Of a stretch of 51,718 nt of DNA, positions 44,218 to 51,718 are shown one piece after another. Source of the stretch: Sphingomonas sp. (lineage in GTDB: Bacteria > Pseudomonadota > Alphaproteobacteria > Sphingomonadales > Sphingomonadaceae); contig JAICSX010000013.1 of NCBI GenBank assembly GCA_025936675.1, positions 1-51,718 on the forward strand. Direction: 5' to 3'. Position 1 is the stretch's first letter. Each line of letters starts with the position of its first letter. Made by a program: the position numbers and the translations under genes. The notes under the pieces are model-generated. The model had not been told where the DNA came from, ran no database searches, and saw only the letters and a list, made by a program, of their open reading frames with translations.

Positions 44218-45038
44218 GTTCGAGCGTCCGCCGTTTCCGGGTGACTTCCAGGCCGCTGCGGAAGGACAAGGATGAGCGCAATGATCGCGACAAACATCGC
44301 CAGCGAGGCAATGGGACGGCTAAGCGCCAGACCCCCTTTTGCGAGCGGCTTGTCGAGAAAGTCGCCCACAGTAGCGCCAAGCGGCCGCGTCAAGATGAAT
44401 GCCGTCCAGAAAACCGCGACTCGATTGGCTTTGGTCGTGAAGTAGAGGATAGCTACAAGCGCGAGCGCACCGCCGAACACCAGCGCCGCGCCCGAATAGC
44501 CAAGGCCCCACCCGCCTTCGCTGAGGTCGTCCGCCGACCAATCACCAAGTGCCGTGCCCAGCGTCTGCGAGAAGGTGATCGTGATCCAGTAGAAGGTCTC
44601 TTCGCGCGGGCCGGTGATACGGTTCACGTCGACGTGGCCGAGGGTTCGATGCCAGATGAACAGGCTGATGAGAACGCAGGCGAACAGCAGGAGCGATCCA
44701 CCGGGATAGCCGATGCCGAGCGACCGGTCGCAGAAGTCTGCAAGGGTGGTCCCGCAGGTCGTCGAAGCGACAATCGTCGCCCAATAGAGCCATGGGCTGA
44801 AACGTCGCGCGCGGATTTGCAGCAGCACGAGCACGACGAGTGCAACTCCGAACAAGGCTGTTCCGATGAGGTATCCTCCAGGAACTGCATTGTCTGTGGT
44901 CTCGCCAAGCCAGCTCATCGTGACCGTGTCGCCGCCCGTCTCGCCAAGCGTGGTTGCCAGGATCTTGATGATCCAGAAGCCAAGCGTGATCGCGGGCACT
45001 TTGGAAAGTGCGGAGCTTCGTTGAGCCTCGTCAGCCAT
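44214..45038 (-). CDS. COG4705-like multi-helix membrane protein
   Basis: The 274-residue protein has about eight membrane helices and four internal repeats of a TLG..GD motif: TTLGETGGDTVT, TTCGTTLADFCDRSLG, QTLGTALGDWSADDLSEGG and RPLGATVGDFLDKPLAKGG. It belongs to the uncharacterised membrane-anchored group COG4705, found in many proteobacteria with no known function. ATG 45038 gives a cytoplasmic N terminus; the frame extends upstream into the receptor gene. Confidence 0.82.
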   Translation of the reverse strand: MADEAQRSSALSKVPAITLGFWIIKILATTLGETGGDTVTMSWLGETTDNAVPGGYLIGTALFGVALVVLVLLQIRARRFSPWLYWATIVASTTCGTTLADFCDRSLGIGYPGGSLLLFACVLISLFIWHRTLGHVDVNRITGPREETFYWITITFSQTLGTALGDWSADDLSEGGWGLGYSGAALVFGGALALVAILYFTTKANRVAVFWTAFILTRPLGATVGDFLDKPLAKGGLALSRPIASLAMFVAIIALILVLPQRPGSHPETADART

Positions 45039-45046
45039 GATCCGGC

Positions 45047-47044
45047 CTATCGCAGCCTCAGCCCGATCCACAAAGTCCGCGGTGTCGCGCGCTCGATCGA
45101 GCCGTCGCCATTGATCGTAGCCATCACCAGCGCATCCGTGAGATTCTCCGCGCGCGCGACGATCTGCCAATGCCGCGAGAGCGGCATGGACGCCGAGGCG
45201 TCGAGCGTGGTCGCAGCCTTAAGTAGTCGCGTGTTGAGGTCATCCTCATACTGGCCGCCGATCCGCCGCAGCTCGAGCTCGGCGCTCCAGCCCGCATGTT
45301 GCCAGCTCGCGGAGATGTTCCCGGCGAAGCTGGGCGTTTGCGCCGGTCGCAGCCCGTCGAGATTCGCGGCCGCGCCACTCGTTTCCATGCGCGCATGCGT
45401 GAGGCTCGCCGAGGCGCGGATCGCCCAGGAGCCGCTCTCCCATTGTGCGGAAGCCTCGAGGCCGCGGACATTGACCGCATCGACATTCTCGCGCTCGCGA
45501 AACGCACCGCCGGCGGCAACGAACCCGACCTGCGGAAAAATGCCCGGGCCGTGGCCAAGCGTCACATTTGCAATGGCATCGCGAAGGCGGTTGACGAACC
45601 CCGTTGCGGAAAGACTCCACGGGCCATTGGCGAACTGAAGGCCGGCTTCCGCACCCGCCAGCCGCTCCGGATCAAGGCTGGGGTTCGCAGCCGTCGCATC
45701 GCTGCCGGCACGGAACGGCCGAAACAGCTCGTTCAATGTCGGAATGCGCCAGCCGAGATAAGCCGCACCGCGCACGCTGAAGCTGTCGCCGAGCGGCGCG
45801 AGGATTCCGCCGCGCGCGGTCGGAAGCCAGCCGTCGCGATTTGAATACTTGTCGTCGCGGGTAACCGCGCCGGTCGCAATTGTCTGCTCGAAAAGATGCC
45901 CGTCCGAGACCTGCCAATGATCGACGCGCGCGCCGCCGGTGATCGTCATCCCGTCGAGGTCGGCGGATGCTTCGGCGAACGCGCCGGTGGTCCAGGTCTC
46001 GCCGCCAGCCTTTCGCCGCTTAGTCGGCTCAGCAGCGACGTAATTGGCAAGCTCATGAGTCTCGCCCGTTGTCCGCCGGGCATCGGCGCCGAGGCGCAGC
46101 TCCATACCCTTGGGCATCGGTGGACGCACCTCGACGCTGCCGCCGAGCCCATGCGATGGCACCGAGTCCTGAAGCAGCACTCGGCTTGCGACTGCGCGCC
46201 CCGGACTAAGCCCGGCAGTGCTGCTCCGAAGGTTACGCCATTGCCAGTAGCCGAGCGCGCTCCACTGCCAGCTCCCGCTTCCGACCAGTCGTAGCGAAGC
46301 ATCTGCCCCATTCGTCCGGTCGCTGCTGAAGTCGGTGCCGCGTGTCCGCCAGTCATGAAAGGCATCAACGCTTGCTTGGAGCTCGGTCGAGGCCGCAACC
46401 GGCGTTACCCAGCGCGAGCGCCCACTCCATTCCTTGTACGGCGCCTGCTTGTCGGCCGGGCCACGAGTATCGGCGGTGATCGGAACGATGCCGTCGCTGC
46501 GCTCGCCCCGACCGGAGACCCTCAAGACGCCACTCCCCAATTTGGCTCCAGCACGCGCGCGCGCCTCGATCGAATCCCTGCTGCCAATGTCCGCCTCACC
46601 GCTCACGCCCGTATCCACTTGGCTGTCCATCTCGATCGTGCCGGCCAGCGCGCCGGGACCGTTGGCGACGCTTCCTCCACCGCGCACGACGCGAATCGCG
46701 GAGAGATCGGATGGATCGTAGGCGGGCCAGTTGATCCAGCCGCCGAACGGATCAGTCTGCGGCACCCCGTCGAGCATCAGCAAGGCGCGGCTCGAAGCAT
46801 TTCCTCCGAGCGCACGAAGTGTCACGCCCTGGCTTGTCGGGTGACCGCTCCGCGCGTCGGAGCGGCGGAACAGCTGCACGCCGGGCACATCTTTCAGGAG
46901 CTGGTCGAGCTCATGACTGGGCGCCTGCTCGATCTGCCTGCGACCGATCCGCTCGACGGAGTAAACACGGTCGGCCTTTGCTTCGGGCAGAGCGGCGCCC
47001 GTGATGATGATCGCTGGCGGCTGCGGCGGAAGCGCGTCGGCCAA
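45047..47044 (-). CDS. TonB-dependent outer-membrane receptor without visible signal peptide
   Basis: The 665-residue protein has a TonB-box-like start (PAIIITGAALPEA), a plug domain (LDQLLKDVPGVQLFRRSD..TLRALGGNASSRALLMLDGVPQTDPFGG) and a beta-barrel ending in TLWIGLRLR. It imports a siderophore, vitamin or metal complex. The frame is limited upstream by a stop at 47051, so the earliest start is TTG 47044 and no signal peptide can be made. Either the signal is in another frame or the start is misread. A 39-residue membrane peptide ends six bases upstream. Confidence 0.9.
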   Translation of the reverse strand: MADALPPQPPAIIITGAALPEAKADRVYSVERIGRRQIEQAPSHELDQLLKDVPGVQLFRRSDARSGHPTSQGVTLRALGGNASSRALLMLDGVPQTDPFGGWINWPAYDPSDLSAIRVVRGGGSVANGPGALAGTIEMDSQVDTGVSGEADIGSRDSIEARARAGAKLGSGVLRVSGRGERSDGIVPITADTRGPADKQAPYKEWSGRSRWVTPVAASTELQASVDAFHDWRTRGTDFSSDRTNGADASLRLVGSGSWQWSALGYWQWRNLRSSTAGLSPGRAVASRVLLQDSVPSHGLGGSVEVRPPMPKGMELRLGADARRTTGETHELANYVAAEPTKRRKAGGETWTTGAFAEASADLDGMTITGGARVDHWQVSDGHLFEQTIATGAVTRDDKYSNRDGWLPTARGGILAPLGDSFSVRGAAYLGWRIPTLNELFRPFRAGSDATAANPSLDPERLAGAEAGLQFANGPWSLSATGFVNRLRDAIANVTLGHGPGIFPQVGFVAAGGAFRERENVDAVNVRGLEASAQWESGSWAIRASASLTHARMETSGAAANLDGLRPAQTPSFAGNISASWQHAGWSAELELRRIGGQYEDDLNTRLLKAATTLDASASMPLSRHWQIVARAENLTDALVMATINGDGSIERATPRTLWIGLRLR

Positions 47045-47050
47045 GTGGCG

Positions 47051-47170
47051 TTACAATATGTCGTAGAGTGTCGCGGCGATCGTCAGCACCGAGGTGACGG
47101 CGACGGCAAGAAGCGCCCACGCCGACCACCAGGGCCAGGACAATCTATGCGTCTCGTCCATCTTCGCCAT
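47051..47170 (-). CDS. 39-residue membrane peptide upstream of the receptor
   Basis: Read from ATG 47170: MAKMDETHRLSWPWWSAW, then a hydrophobic helix ALLAVAVTSVLTIAATLYDIL to the end. It could be a small single-helix membrane protein, or a receptor signal sequence separated from its gene by a frameshift. It lacks a cleavage site. The stop TAA is at 47051-47053, six bases from the receptor TTG. Confidence 0.5.
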   Translation of the reverse strand: MAKMDETHRLSWPWWSAWALLAVAVTSVLTIAATLYDIL

Positions 47171-47197
47171 GGCATCAAAATCTCTGCCGCACCCCCG

Positions 47198-47243
47198 CGG
47201 TTCCGTCGAGTGAATTTCAGTCGCGAGGGTCCTCGACGGACCG
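47198..47243. other. imperfect inverted repeat in the TBDR/tpsB divergent region
   Basis: CGGTTCCGTCGAG (47198-47210) pairs with CTCGACGGACCG (47232-47243), with one bulged T and a 21-base loop. It lies 28 bp before the 39-residue peptide gene, so on the minus strand it would be in the leader of the receptor transcript. It may be a regulatory fold or operator. Confidence 0.35.
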
Positions 47244-47353
47244 GCGAAATATAACGGCAGTTAAATGAAGGTTGATGAAAGATGGTTAAATTGCTCTAAC
47301 TCTGCGATTCTTTGATTTTCGACTCGGCTGTGTGGGGAAGGGGGCACCCCCAG

Positions 47354-49174
47354 GTGAAGCTCGGACACGGACGGATAATCTCTCGCGGCGGCGCGCGGCG
47401 GCGCTGCGCATATTTCGCTGGCGCGTCGATCCTGGCAGCGCTTCCCACAGCCGTTGCGGCGCAGTCGGCGCCGCCGCCGCAGCCCGCGGGGCCGCTCGCG
47501 CCAACGAGGGAGGAAGTAACCCGTCCGGTTGCGCCGTCCCAGCCGCCGCCGAGCAAGCTTGAGGTCGAAGGCGGAATCGAGCGGGCGCCCTGCGCACTCG
47601 ACGGCCCCGAGTTCCGCTCCATTCACTTCGTGCTTCGCGGCGCCGATTTCGACGGGCTGCAGGGTCTGACCGCCGACCAGGTCGCGGCCGCCTACGCGCC
47701 ATTCGTCGGGCGTGACGTTCCGATCTCGAGCGTGTGCGAAATCCGCGATCGCGCGGCGACCATGCTGCGCAACGCGGGCTATATCGCCGCAGTCCAGGTG
47801 CCGCAGCAGCGCATCGAAAATGGAACAGTCAAATTCCAGGTACTGATGGCGCGGCTGACCGCGGTCCGCGTCCGCGGCGAGGCGACCGGCGCCGAGACGA
47901 TTCTTGCCTCCTATCTCAACCAGCTGACCAAGCGTCCGTTGTTCAATCGCTATGAGGCCGAGCGCTACCTGCTGCTGGCGAGCGACCTTCCCGGCTATAC
48001 CGTGCGCCTGACGCTCCGCCCGGCGGGCGACGGAGTCCCGGGCGACGTGGTCGGAGACGTCACCGTGCAGCGGCTTCCGGCTTATGCGGACTTCGTCGTC
48101 CAGAACGGCGGCAGCCATGCGCTCGGGCCATGGGGCGGCCTTGCGCGCGCGCAGTTCTTCGGCCTCACCGGCCTTGGAGACCGCACTTCGGTGTCTTTCT
48201 ACAGCACGGCCGACCTCCACGAGCAGCAGACCATCCAGCTCGCTCATGAGATGCGGGTCGGTTCCGAAGGTGCGACGCTCGGCGGCGCATTTACCTACGC
48301 GTGGGCGCGGCCCACGGTGCCCAACGCGAATGTGCTTGCCAAGACCCTCCTCGGGACGGTCGAGCTTGGATACCCCTTGGTCCGCACACAGGCTGAGACA
48401 ATCCGCGGCTCAGTCGGCGTCGACGTGATCAACCAGGATGTCTGGTTAAACCATGCCAAGCTGACCCAGGACCGGCTGCGGGTCGCCTTCCTCCGCCTCG
48501 GCGCGGACGTGACTCCAACGACATTCTCCAACCCTGCATTCTCGTCCGCCGAGCCGCCGTGGCATTTTACCGGCCTGCTCGAGCTTCGGCAGGGGCTGCA
48601 AGGCTTTGGAGCGAGCGACTTCTGCGGCCCGGCCGCGGCGAACTGCACCGGACCGGGCGACGTCCCGCCGAGCCGTCTCGAAGGACACGCCAACGCAACC
48701 GTTCTTCGCTATACGTTCTACAGCGAGGTTCGTCCCGTTCCAAAGCTCACCTTGGCGCTCAATGCGCGCGCGCAATATTCGGGCAAAGCCGTCATGAGCT
48801 TCGAGGAATTTGCCGCCGGCAATTACACGGCGGGGCGGGGCTACGATCCGGGCGCGCTGCTCGGTGACAGCGGCGTCGGGACGCAGGCCGAAATCCGCTA
48901 CGGTAGTCGAATCCCCGTTAGCGCCGGGAAGCCGGCAGTCGAGGGCTACGCGTTCTGGGATCATGTCGAGGTCCGTCACCACGACAGCCCGATCATCATC
49001 ACCGAGCGTGAGCATCTGAACTCGATCGGCGCGGGGGCCCGCGCAAACTGGAACCGCTTCGTTGTCGACGCGGCGCTCGCCGTCCCGCTCACGCATGTCG
49101 GTCCCGAGAACCACAAGCCGCCAGTTAAATTCCTAATCTCGCTCACCACCCGACTGTGGCCATGGAAGTACTGA
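47354..49174 (+). CDS. TpsB-type outer-membrane secretion protein (ShlB/FhaC/HecB family)
   Basis: The 606-residue protein has a signal peptide (FAGASILAALPTAVAAQS), a proline-rich linker, a POTRA-like domain (CEIRDRAATMLRNAGYIAAVQVPQQRIENGTVKFQVL) and a C-terminal barrel with FhaC-type strands and the conserved GRGYDPGALLGDSG segment. It exports the TpsA protein encoded next. GTG 47354 gives a good signal peptide; a TTG at 47312 is also in frame. The next gene starts five bases after its stop. Confidence 0.92.
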   Translation: MKLGHGRIISRGGARRRCAYFAGASILAALPTAVAAQSAPPPQPAGPLAPTREEVTRPVAPSQPPPSKLEVEGGIERAPCALDGPEFRSIHFVLRGADFDGLQGLTADQVAAAYAPFVGRDVPISSVCEIRDRAATMLRNAGYIAAVQVPQQRIENGTVKFQVLMARLTAVRVRGEATGAETILASYLNQLTKRPLFNRYEAERYLLLASDLPGYTVRLTLRPAGDGVPGDVVGDVTVQRLPAYADFVVQNGGSHALGPWGGLARAQFFGLTGLGDRTSVSFYSTADLHEQQTIQLAHEMRVGSEGATLGGAFTYAWARPTVPNANVLAKTLLGTVELGYPLVRTQAETIRGSVGVDVINQDVWLNHAKLTQDRLRVAFLRLGADVTPTTFSNPAFSSAEPPWHFTGLLELRQGLQGFGASDFCGPAAANCTGPGDVPPSRLEGHANATVLRYTFYSEVRPVPKLTLALNARAQYSGKAVMSFEEFAAGNYTAGRGYDPGALLGDSGVGTQAEIRYGSRIPVSAGKPAVEGYAFWDHVEVRHHDSPIIITEREHLNSIGAGARANWNRFVVDAALAVPLTHVGPENHKPPVKFLISLTTRLWPWKY

Positions 49175-49178
49175 TGTC

Positions 49179-51718
49179 ATGTCCCATGCTTTGTATCCTG
49201 CGTACCGACTGAAGAGGCATAAGCTCCTCGTTTCCTGCGCGACTCTCGCGATCACCGTCGCCCTGACTCCGCAGCGCGCTTGGGCGCAGGCGTTTCAGGG
49301 AACGCCGACCACCGCTTCGGGAACAATCTCGTACGACCGCTCGACCGCCGGCATTGAGACGGTAACGGTTGGTAGCTCGACCGCGACGATCAACTGGGCG
49401 CCAACGGACAATTCCGGAACCGGCCACATCGACTTCCTGCCGTTCGGCGACACCGCGACCTTCCAGGCTGCCTCCGGTGTGAGCGGCTATACGGTTCTGA
49501 ACCGCATCATTCCGACCGATGCGACGCGCCAGGTCGAGATGAACGGCACACTTCTCAGCAAGCTTTCGGACGGGTCTACCGGCGGCAACGTGTGGTTTTA
49601 CACCCCCGGCGGTTTCCTCGTCGGGTCGAAGGCGTCGATCGACGTCGGCGGCTTGCTGCTCAGCAGCGTCGACCTTCCCAACGGCTTCTCCACCACTACG
49701 TCTGGATTCTCGGCGAGCTTCTCGAAGAGCGCCACGAACGCGGGCCCGATCCAGATCATGCCCGGCGCGACGATCAACGCCCGCAACTCCTATGTCGCGC
49801 TGGTCGCCCCTCGTATCGAGCAGGGCGGCAACGTCCGCGTCAACGGATCAGCAGCGTATGTCGCTGCCGAAGGCGCAACCATGACCTTCAACGCCGGCTT
49901 GTTCACGATCACCGTCCCATATGGGAGCGGCACGTCGGACCCGAACGGCATCGTTCATACCGGCACCACCGGCGGTCCCGCGAACACCAAGTCGACGGAC
50001 TACCACAGCATCTACATGACGGCGGTCCCCAAGAACCAGGCGCTGACGATGCTGCTCGACGGCAACCTGGGCTTCGATGCGGCGACCAGCGCAACCGTCG
50101 ACAACGGCCAGATTGTGCTGACCTCCGGGTTCACGGGCGGAGGCGGAGCCACGGGCCTAGCCATCGGCTCGCAGGGACCGGTGAACATCACGTCGAAGGT
50201 GATCGCCGACATGGACGGCCCGGTCCTTGTCGAGGCGACAAAAGGCGACACCACGTTCGCCGACGACCTCGAGCTGGTGAATTACGGAACATCGGGCATT
50301 GGGGGCACCGAACTGCTCGCCAACAACGGTCACACGTTGAACGTGAACGGAGATGCGCTTCTCGATGGCGGCGACCACCTCAGCCTCACCGCAAGCGGTC
50401 AGGGACGGATCAATGTGACCGGGACGCTGCAGGCGGACTCCACCAGTGGCCCTGTCACATTTTCCGATGGCGGAGCGACCGGAACGATCAGCGCGGATAC
50501 GCTGGACCTTTACGGAAGCACGGTAAGCCTCCTCGGCAGTCCCGACGTCACCAACTTGTTTATCGATGTGACTGGCGACTTCACCCTCGGCACTTTTTCG
50601 GTTCCCGGCGAGCTTTCCGTGAGCGCCGGCGGCAATTTGACGACCACGGGAATCTTGTCCGGCGGTACCTACGTCGATCTCTATTCCGGGAAGGACATGT
50701 CGGTCCAAGACGTGACTGTCACCGGGAGCAGCGGCACCGCCAGCTTCTATGCGGGCGGCCTTGCGACCTTCACGGGCACAGTCAGCGCCTACGACATCTT
50801 CGTCGGCTCGGCCGACATCAACGTCGCTTCGGGCGCGTCGCTCGGCGTGCAAGGCATCACCAACCTTCTTGCGCTCGACGCCGAGACGAACCAGCCCGTC
50901 TACATCGGCAATGGGCTGACACCTCCAAGTGGGGCCTACACGCTTAACGAAGACGGCGACCTCAATGCCAAGACGATCACCATAAACTCGTTCTCCACCG
51001 ACGACGGGCCTTCGCCGGGGATCATTATCGGCGACGTGCGCATCGAAGGCAGCAAGAGTGACGGCGGCGGCGTCACGAATGTCATCGTCGATAGCTATAC
51101 CGGCTCGATCAAGGTCGAAGGCCAAGTCGGGTGGATCAACGCCGGCGCGTCCGACACGCTGACGCTCGATGCCAAGACTGTCGAGGTCAACACCGACAGC
51201 GGCCGCTTGTTCATGATCGATTCCAACGAGAATCTCACCGGATCGATCGTATTCGAAGCGCCGGACCTGTGGATCGCGGATACCGCGATCCTGACGAAGC
51301 TCGAAGACAACGCAAATTACGCCCTTCGCGACACCGATCTCGCGACCAACGGCGGAACTTCCAACCCACTCGGCTTTGTCGGCGCGGGTCAGATCACGGT
51401 GCTCGGCAGCGGGACTTTCTTCGTCCAGAACAGCGGCACCGCCGCCGAGATGGGCGGCATCTCCGTTGGCGATGGTGGGCTATTCATCGAAAGCCTCGCG
51501 GGGGCGACCAGCCCGCTGACAGCCGACATTTACGGACGCGAGATCAAATCCGACGGCACCACCGTTACGAACAAGGATTTCGCGGGGACCGTCCGAACCT
51601 ATGGCAACATCAGTCAAGGTTCGACGGTCAACACCTGTCCGGTCGGCAGCACCACATGCGCGCCGCCACCGCCACCGCCTCCTCCTCCACCGCCTCCGCC
51701 TCCGCCGCCGCCACCACC
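49179..51718 (+). CDS. TpsA-type filamentous haemagglutinin-like exoprotein (partial, runs off the edge)
   Basis: The frame runs from ATG 49179 to the window edge with no stop (846 codons). It has an extended signal peptide (LLVSCATLAITVALTPQRAWAQ), then a TPS domain with VLNRIIPTD...RQVEMNGTLLSKLSDG and NVWFYTPGGFLVGSKASIDVGGLLLSS, then a long beta-helix repeat region with Gly/Asn/Thr-rich turns. Near the edge two Cys (TCPVGSTTCA) lead into a run of at least 15 prolines. TpsB lies just upstream. The cargo function (adhesin or toxin) cannot be told from this part. Confidence 0.9.
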   Translation, partial: MSHALYPAYRLKRHKLLVSCATLAITVALTPQRAWAQAFQGTPTTASGTISYDRSTAGIETVTVGSSTATINWAPTDNSGTGHIDFLPFGDTATFQAASGVSGYTVLNRIIPTDATRQVEMNGTLLSKLSDGSTGGNVWFYTPGGFLVGSKASIDVGGLLLSSVDLPNGFSTTTSGFSASFSKSATNAGPIQIMPGATINARNSYVALVAPRIEQGGNVRVNGSAAYVAAEGATMTFNAGLFTITVPYGSGTSDPNGIVHTGTTGGPANTKSTDYHSIYMTAVPKNQALTMLLDGNLGFDAATSATVDNGQIVLTSGFTGGGGATGLAIGSQGPVNITSKVIADMDGPVLVEATKGDTTFADDLELVNYGTSGIGGTELLANNGHTLNVNGDALLDGGDHLSLTASGQGRINVTGTLQADSTSGPVTFSDGGATGTISADTLDLYGSTVSLLGSPDVTNLFIDVTGDFTLGTFSVPGELSVSAGGNLTTTGILSGGTYVDLYSGKDMSVQDVTVTGSSGTASFYAGGLATFTGTVSAYDIFVGSADINVASGASLGVQGITNLLALDAETNQPVYIGNGLTPPSGAYTLNEDGDLNAKTITINSFSTDDGPSPGIIIGDVRIEGSKSDGGGVTNVIVDSYTGSIKVEGQVGWINAGASDTLTLDAKTVEVNTDSGRLFMIDSNENLTGSIVFEAPDLWIADTAILTKLEDNANYALRDTDLATNGGTSNPLGFVGAGQITVLGSGTFFVQNSGTAAEMGGISVGDGGLFIESLAGATSPLTADIYGREIKSDGTTVTNKDFAGTVRTYGNISQGSTVNTCPVGSTTCAPPPPPPPPPPPPPPPPPP

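Noticed and set aside
50157..51125. 322-codon minus-strand frame in tpsA
   Set aside because: Opposite strand of a repeat-rich exoprotein gene; no recognisable motif.
51663..51718. CCN repeat at the right edge as a DNA tandem repeat element
   Set aside because: It reads in frame as the polyproline tract of the exoprotein, so it is coding.

Overview
The window looks like a chromosomal segment of a sphingomonad alphaproteobacterium (order Sphingomonadales). GC is high, genes are packed with many 1-4 nt start/stop overlaps, and several small families common in that order are present (DUF3297, DUF6582, a pair of DUF5985 proteins, a KGG stress protein). Two promoters resemble the alphaproteobacterial general-stress sigma factor EcfG. 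I saw no insertion sequence, prophage, CRISPR array or rRNA operon. tRNA-Glu(CTC) lies near the left edge and tRNA-Thr(TGT) at about 7.0 kb. The last gene runs off the right edge.

Layout. 0-7.9 kb: a hypoxanthine-type DNA glycosylase, a family 4 glycosyltransferase, a PadR repressor facing rarA across a perfect 32-bp palindrome, a mechanosensitive channel operon, and an FkbM methyltransferase behind tRNA-Thr. 7.9-9.4 kb: a DUF4142 / cupredoxin / ECF sigma operon. 9.5-13.2 kb: exonuclease III, a threonine synthase and a CDF zinc transporter, with two gene-free stretches rich in stem-loops. 13.2-15.4 kb: a phage-shock operon (secreted peptide, PspA, PspC, PspB) behind a probable sigma-54 promoter with upstream dyads. 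15.6-19.1 kb: E1alpha, E1beta and E2 of a branched-chain 2-oxoacid dehydrogenase. 19.1-23.1 kb: small stress and membrane proteins, azoreductase with a divergent HxlR regulator, and a zinc alcohol dehydrogenase.

23.2-29.2 kb is an operon joining an AceE/transketolase-like thiamine enzyme, a MaoC hydratase, a CitE-like CoA-ester lyase and an acyl-CoA synthetase, which suggests acetyl/propionyl-CoA metabolism. 29.2-31.9 kb holds a second ECF sigma / cupredoxin module, this time with an anti-sigma factor and a Tat-exported metallophosphoesterase. 32.0-35.4 kb carries an MHS transporter with a large inserted loop, 6-phosphogluconolactonase, a TonB-like protein and a KGG gene.

35.6-43.2 kb is the most striking part. 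Eight overlapping genes encode a lipoprotein PQQ alcohol dehydrogenase, a lipoprotein cytochrome c, a caa3-type cytochrome oxidase (subunit II with fused cytochrome c, subunits I and III), an unknown membrane protein, a CtaG assembly factor and a membrane-anchored cytochrome c. Read together they form an apparently self-contained chain from periplasmic alcohol oxidation to oxygen.

43.2-51.7 kb: a small zinc-ribbon protein, an outer-membrane protein, a COG4705 membrane protein, a TonB-dependent receptor with no visible signal peptide behind a 39-residue membrane peptide, then a two-partner secretion pair (TpsB and the start of a large TpsA with a polyproline tract at the window edge).
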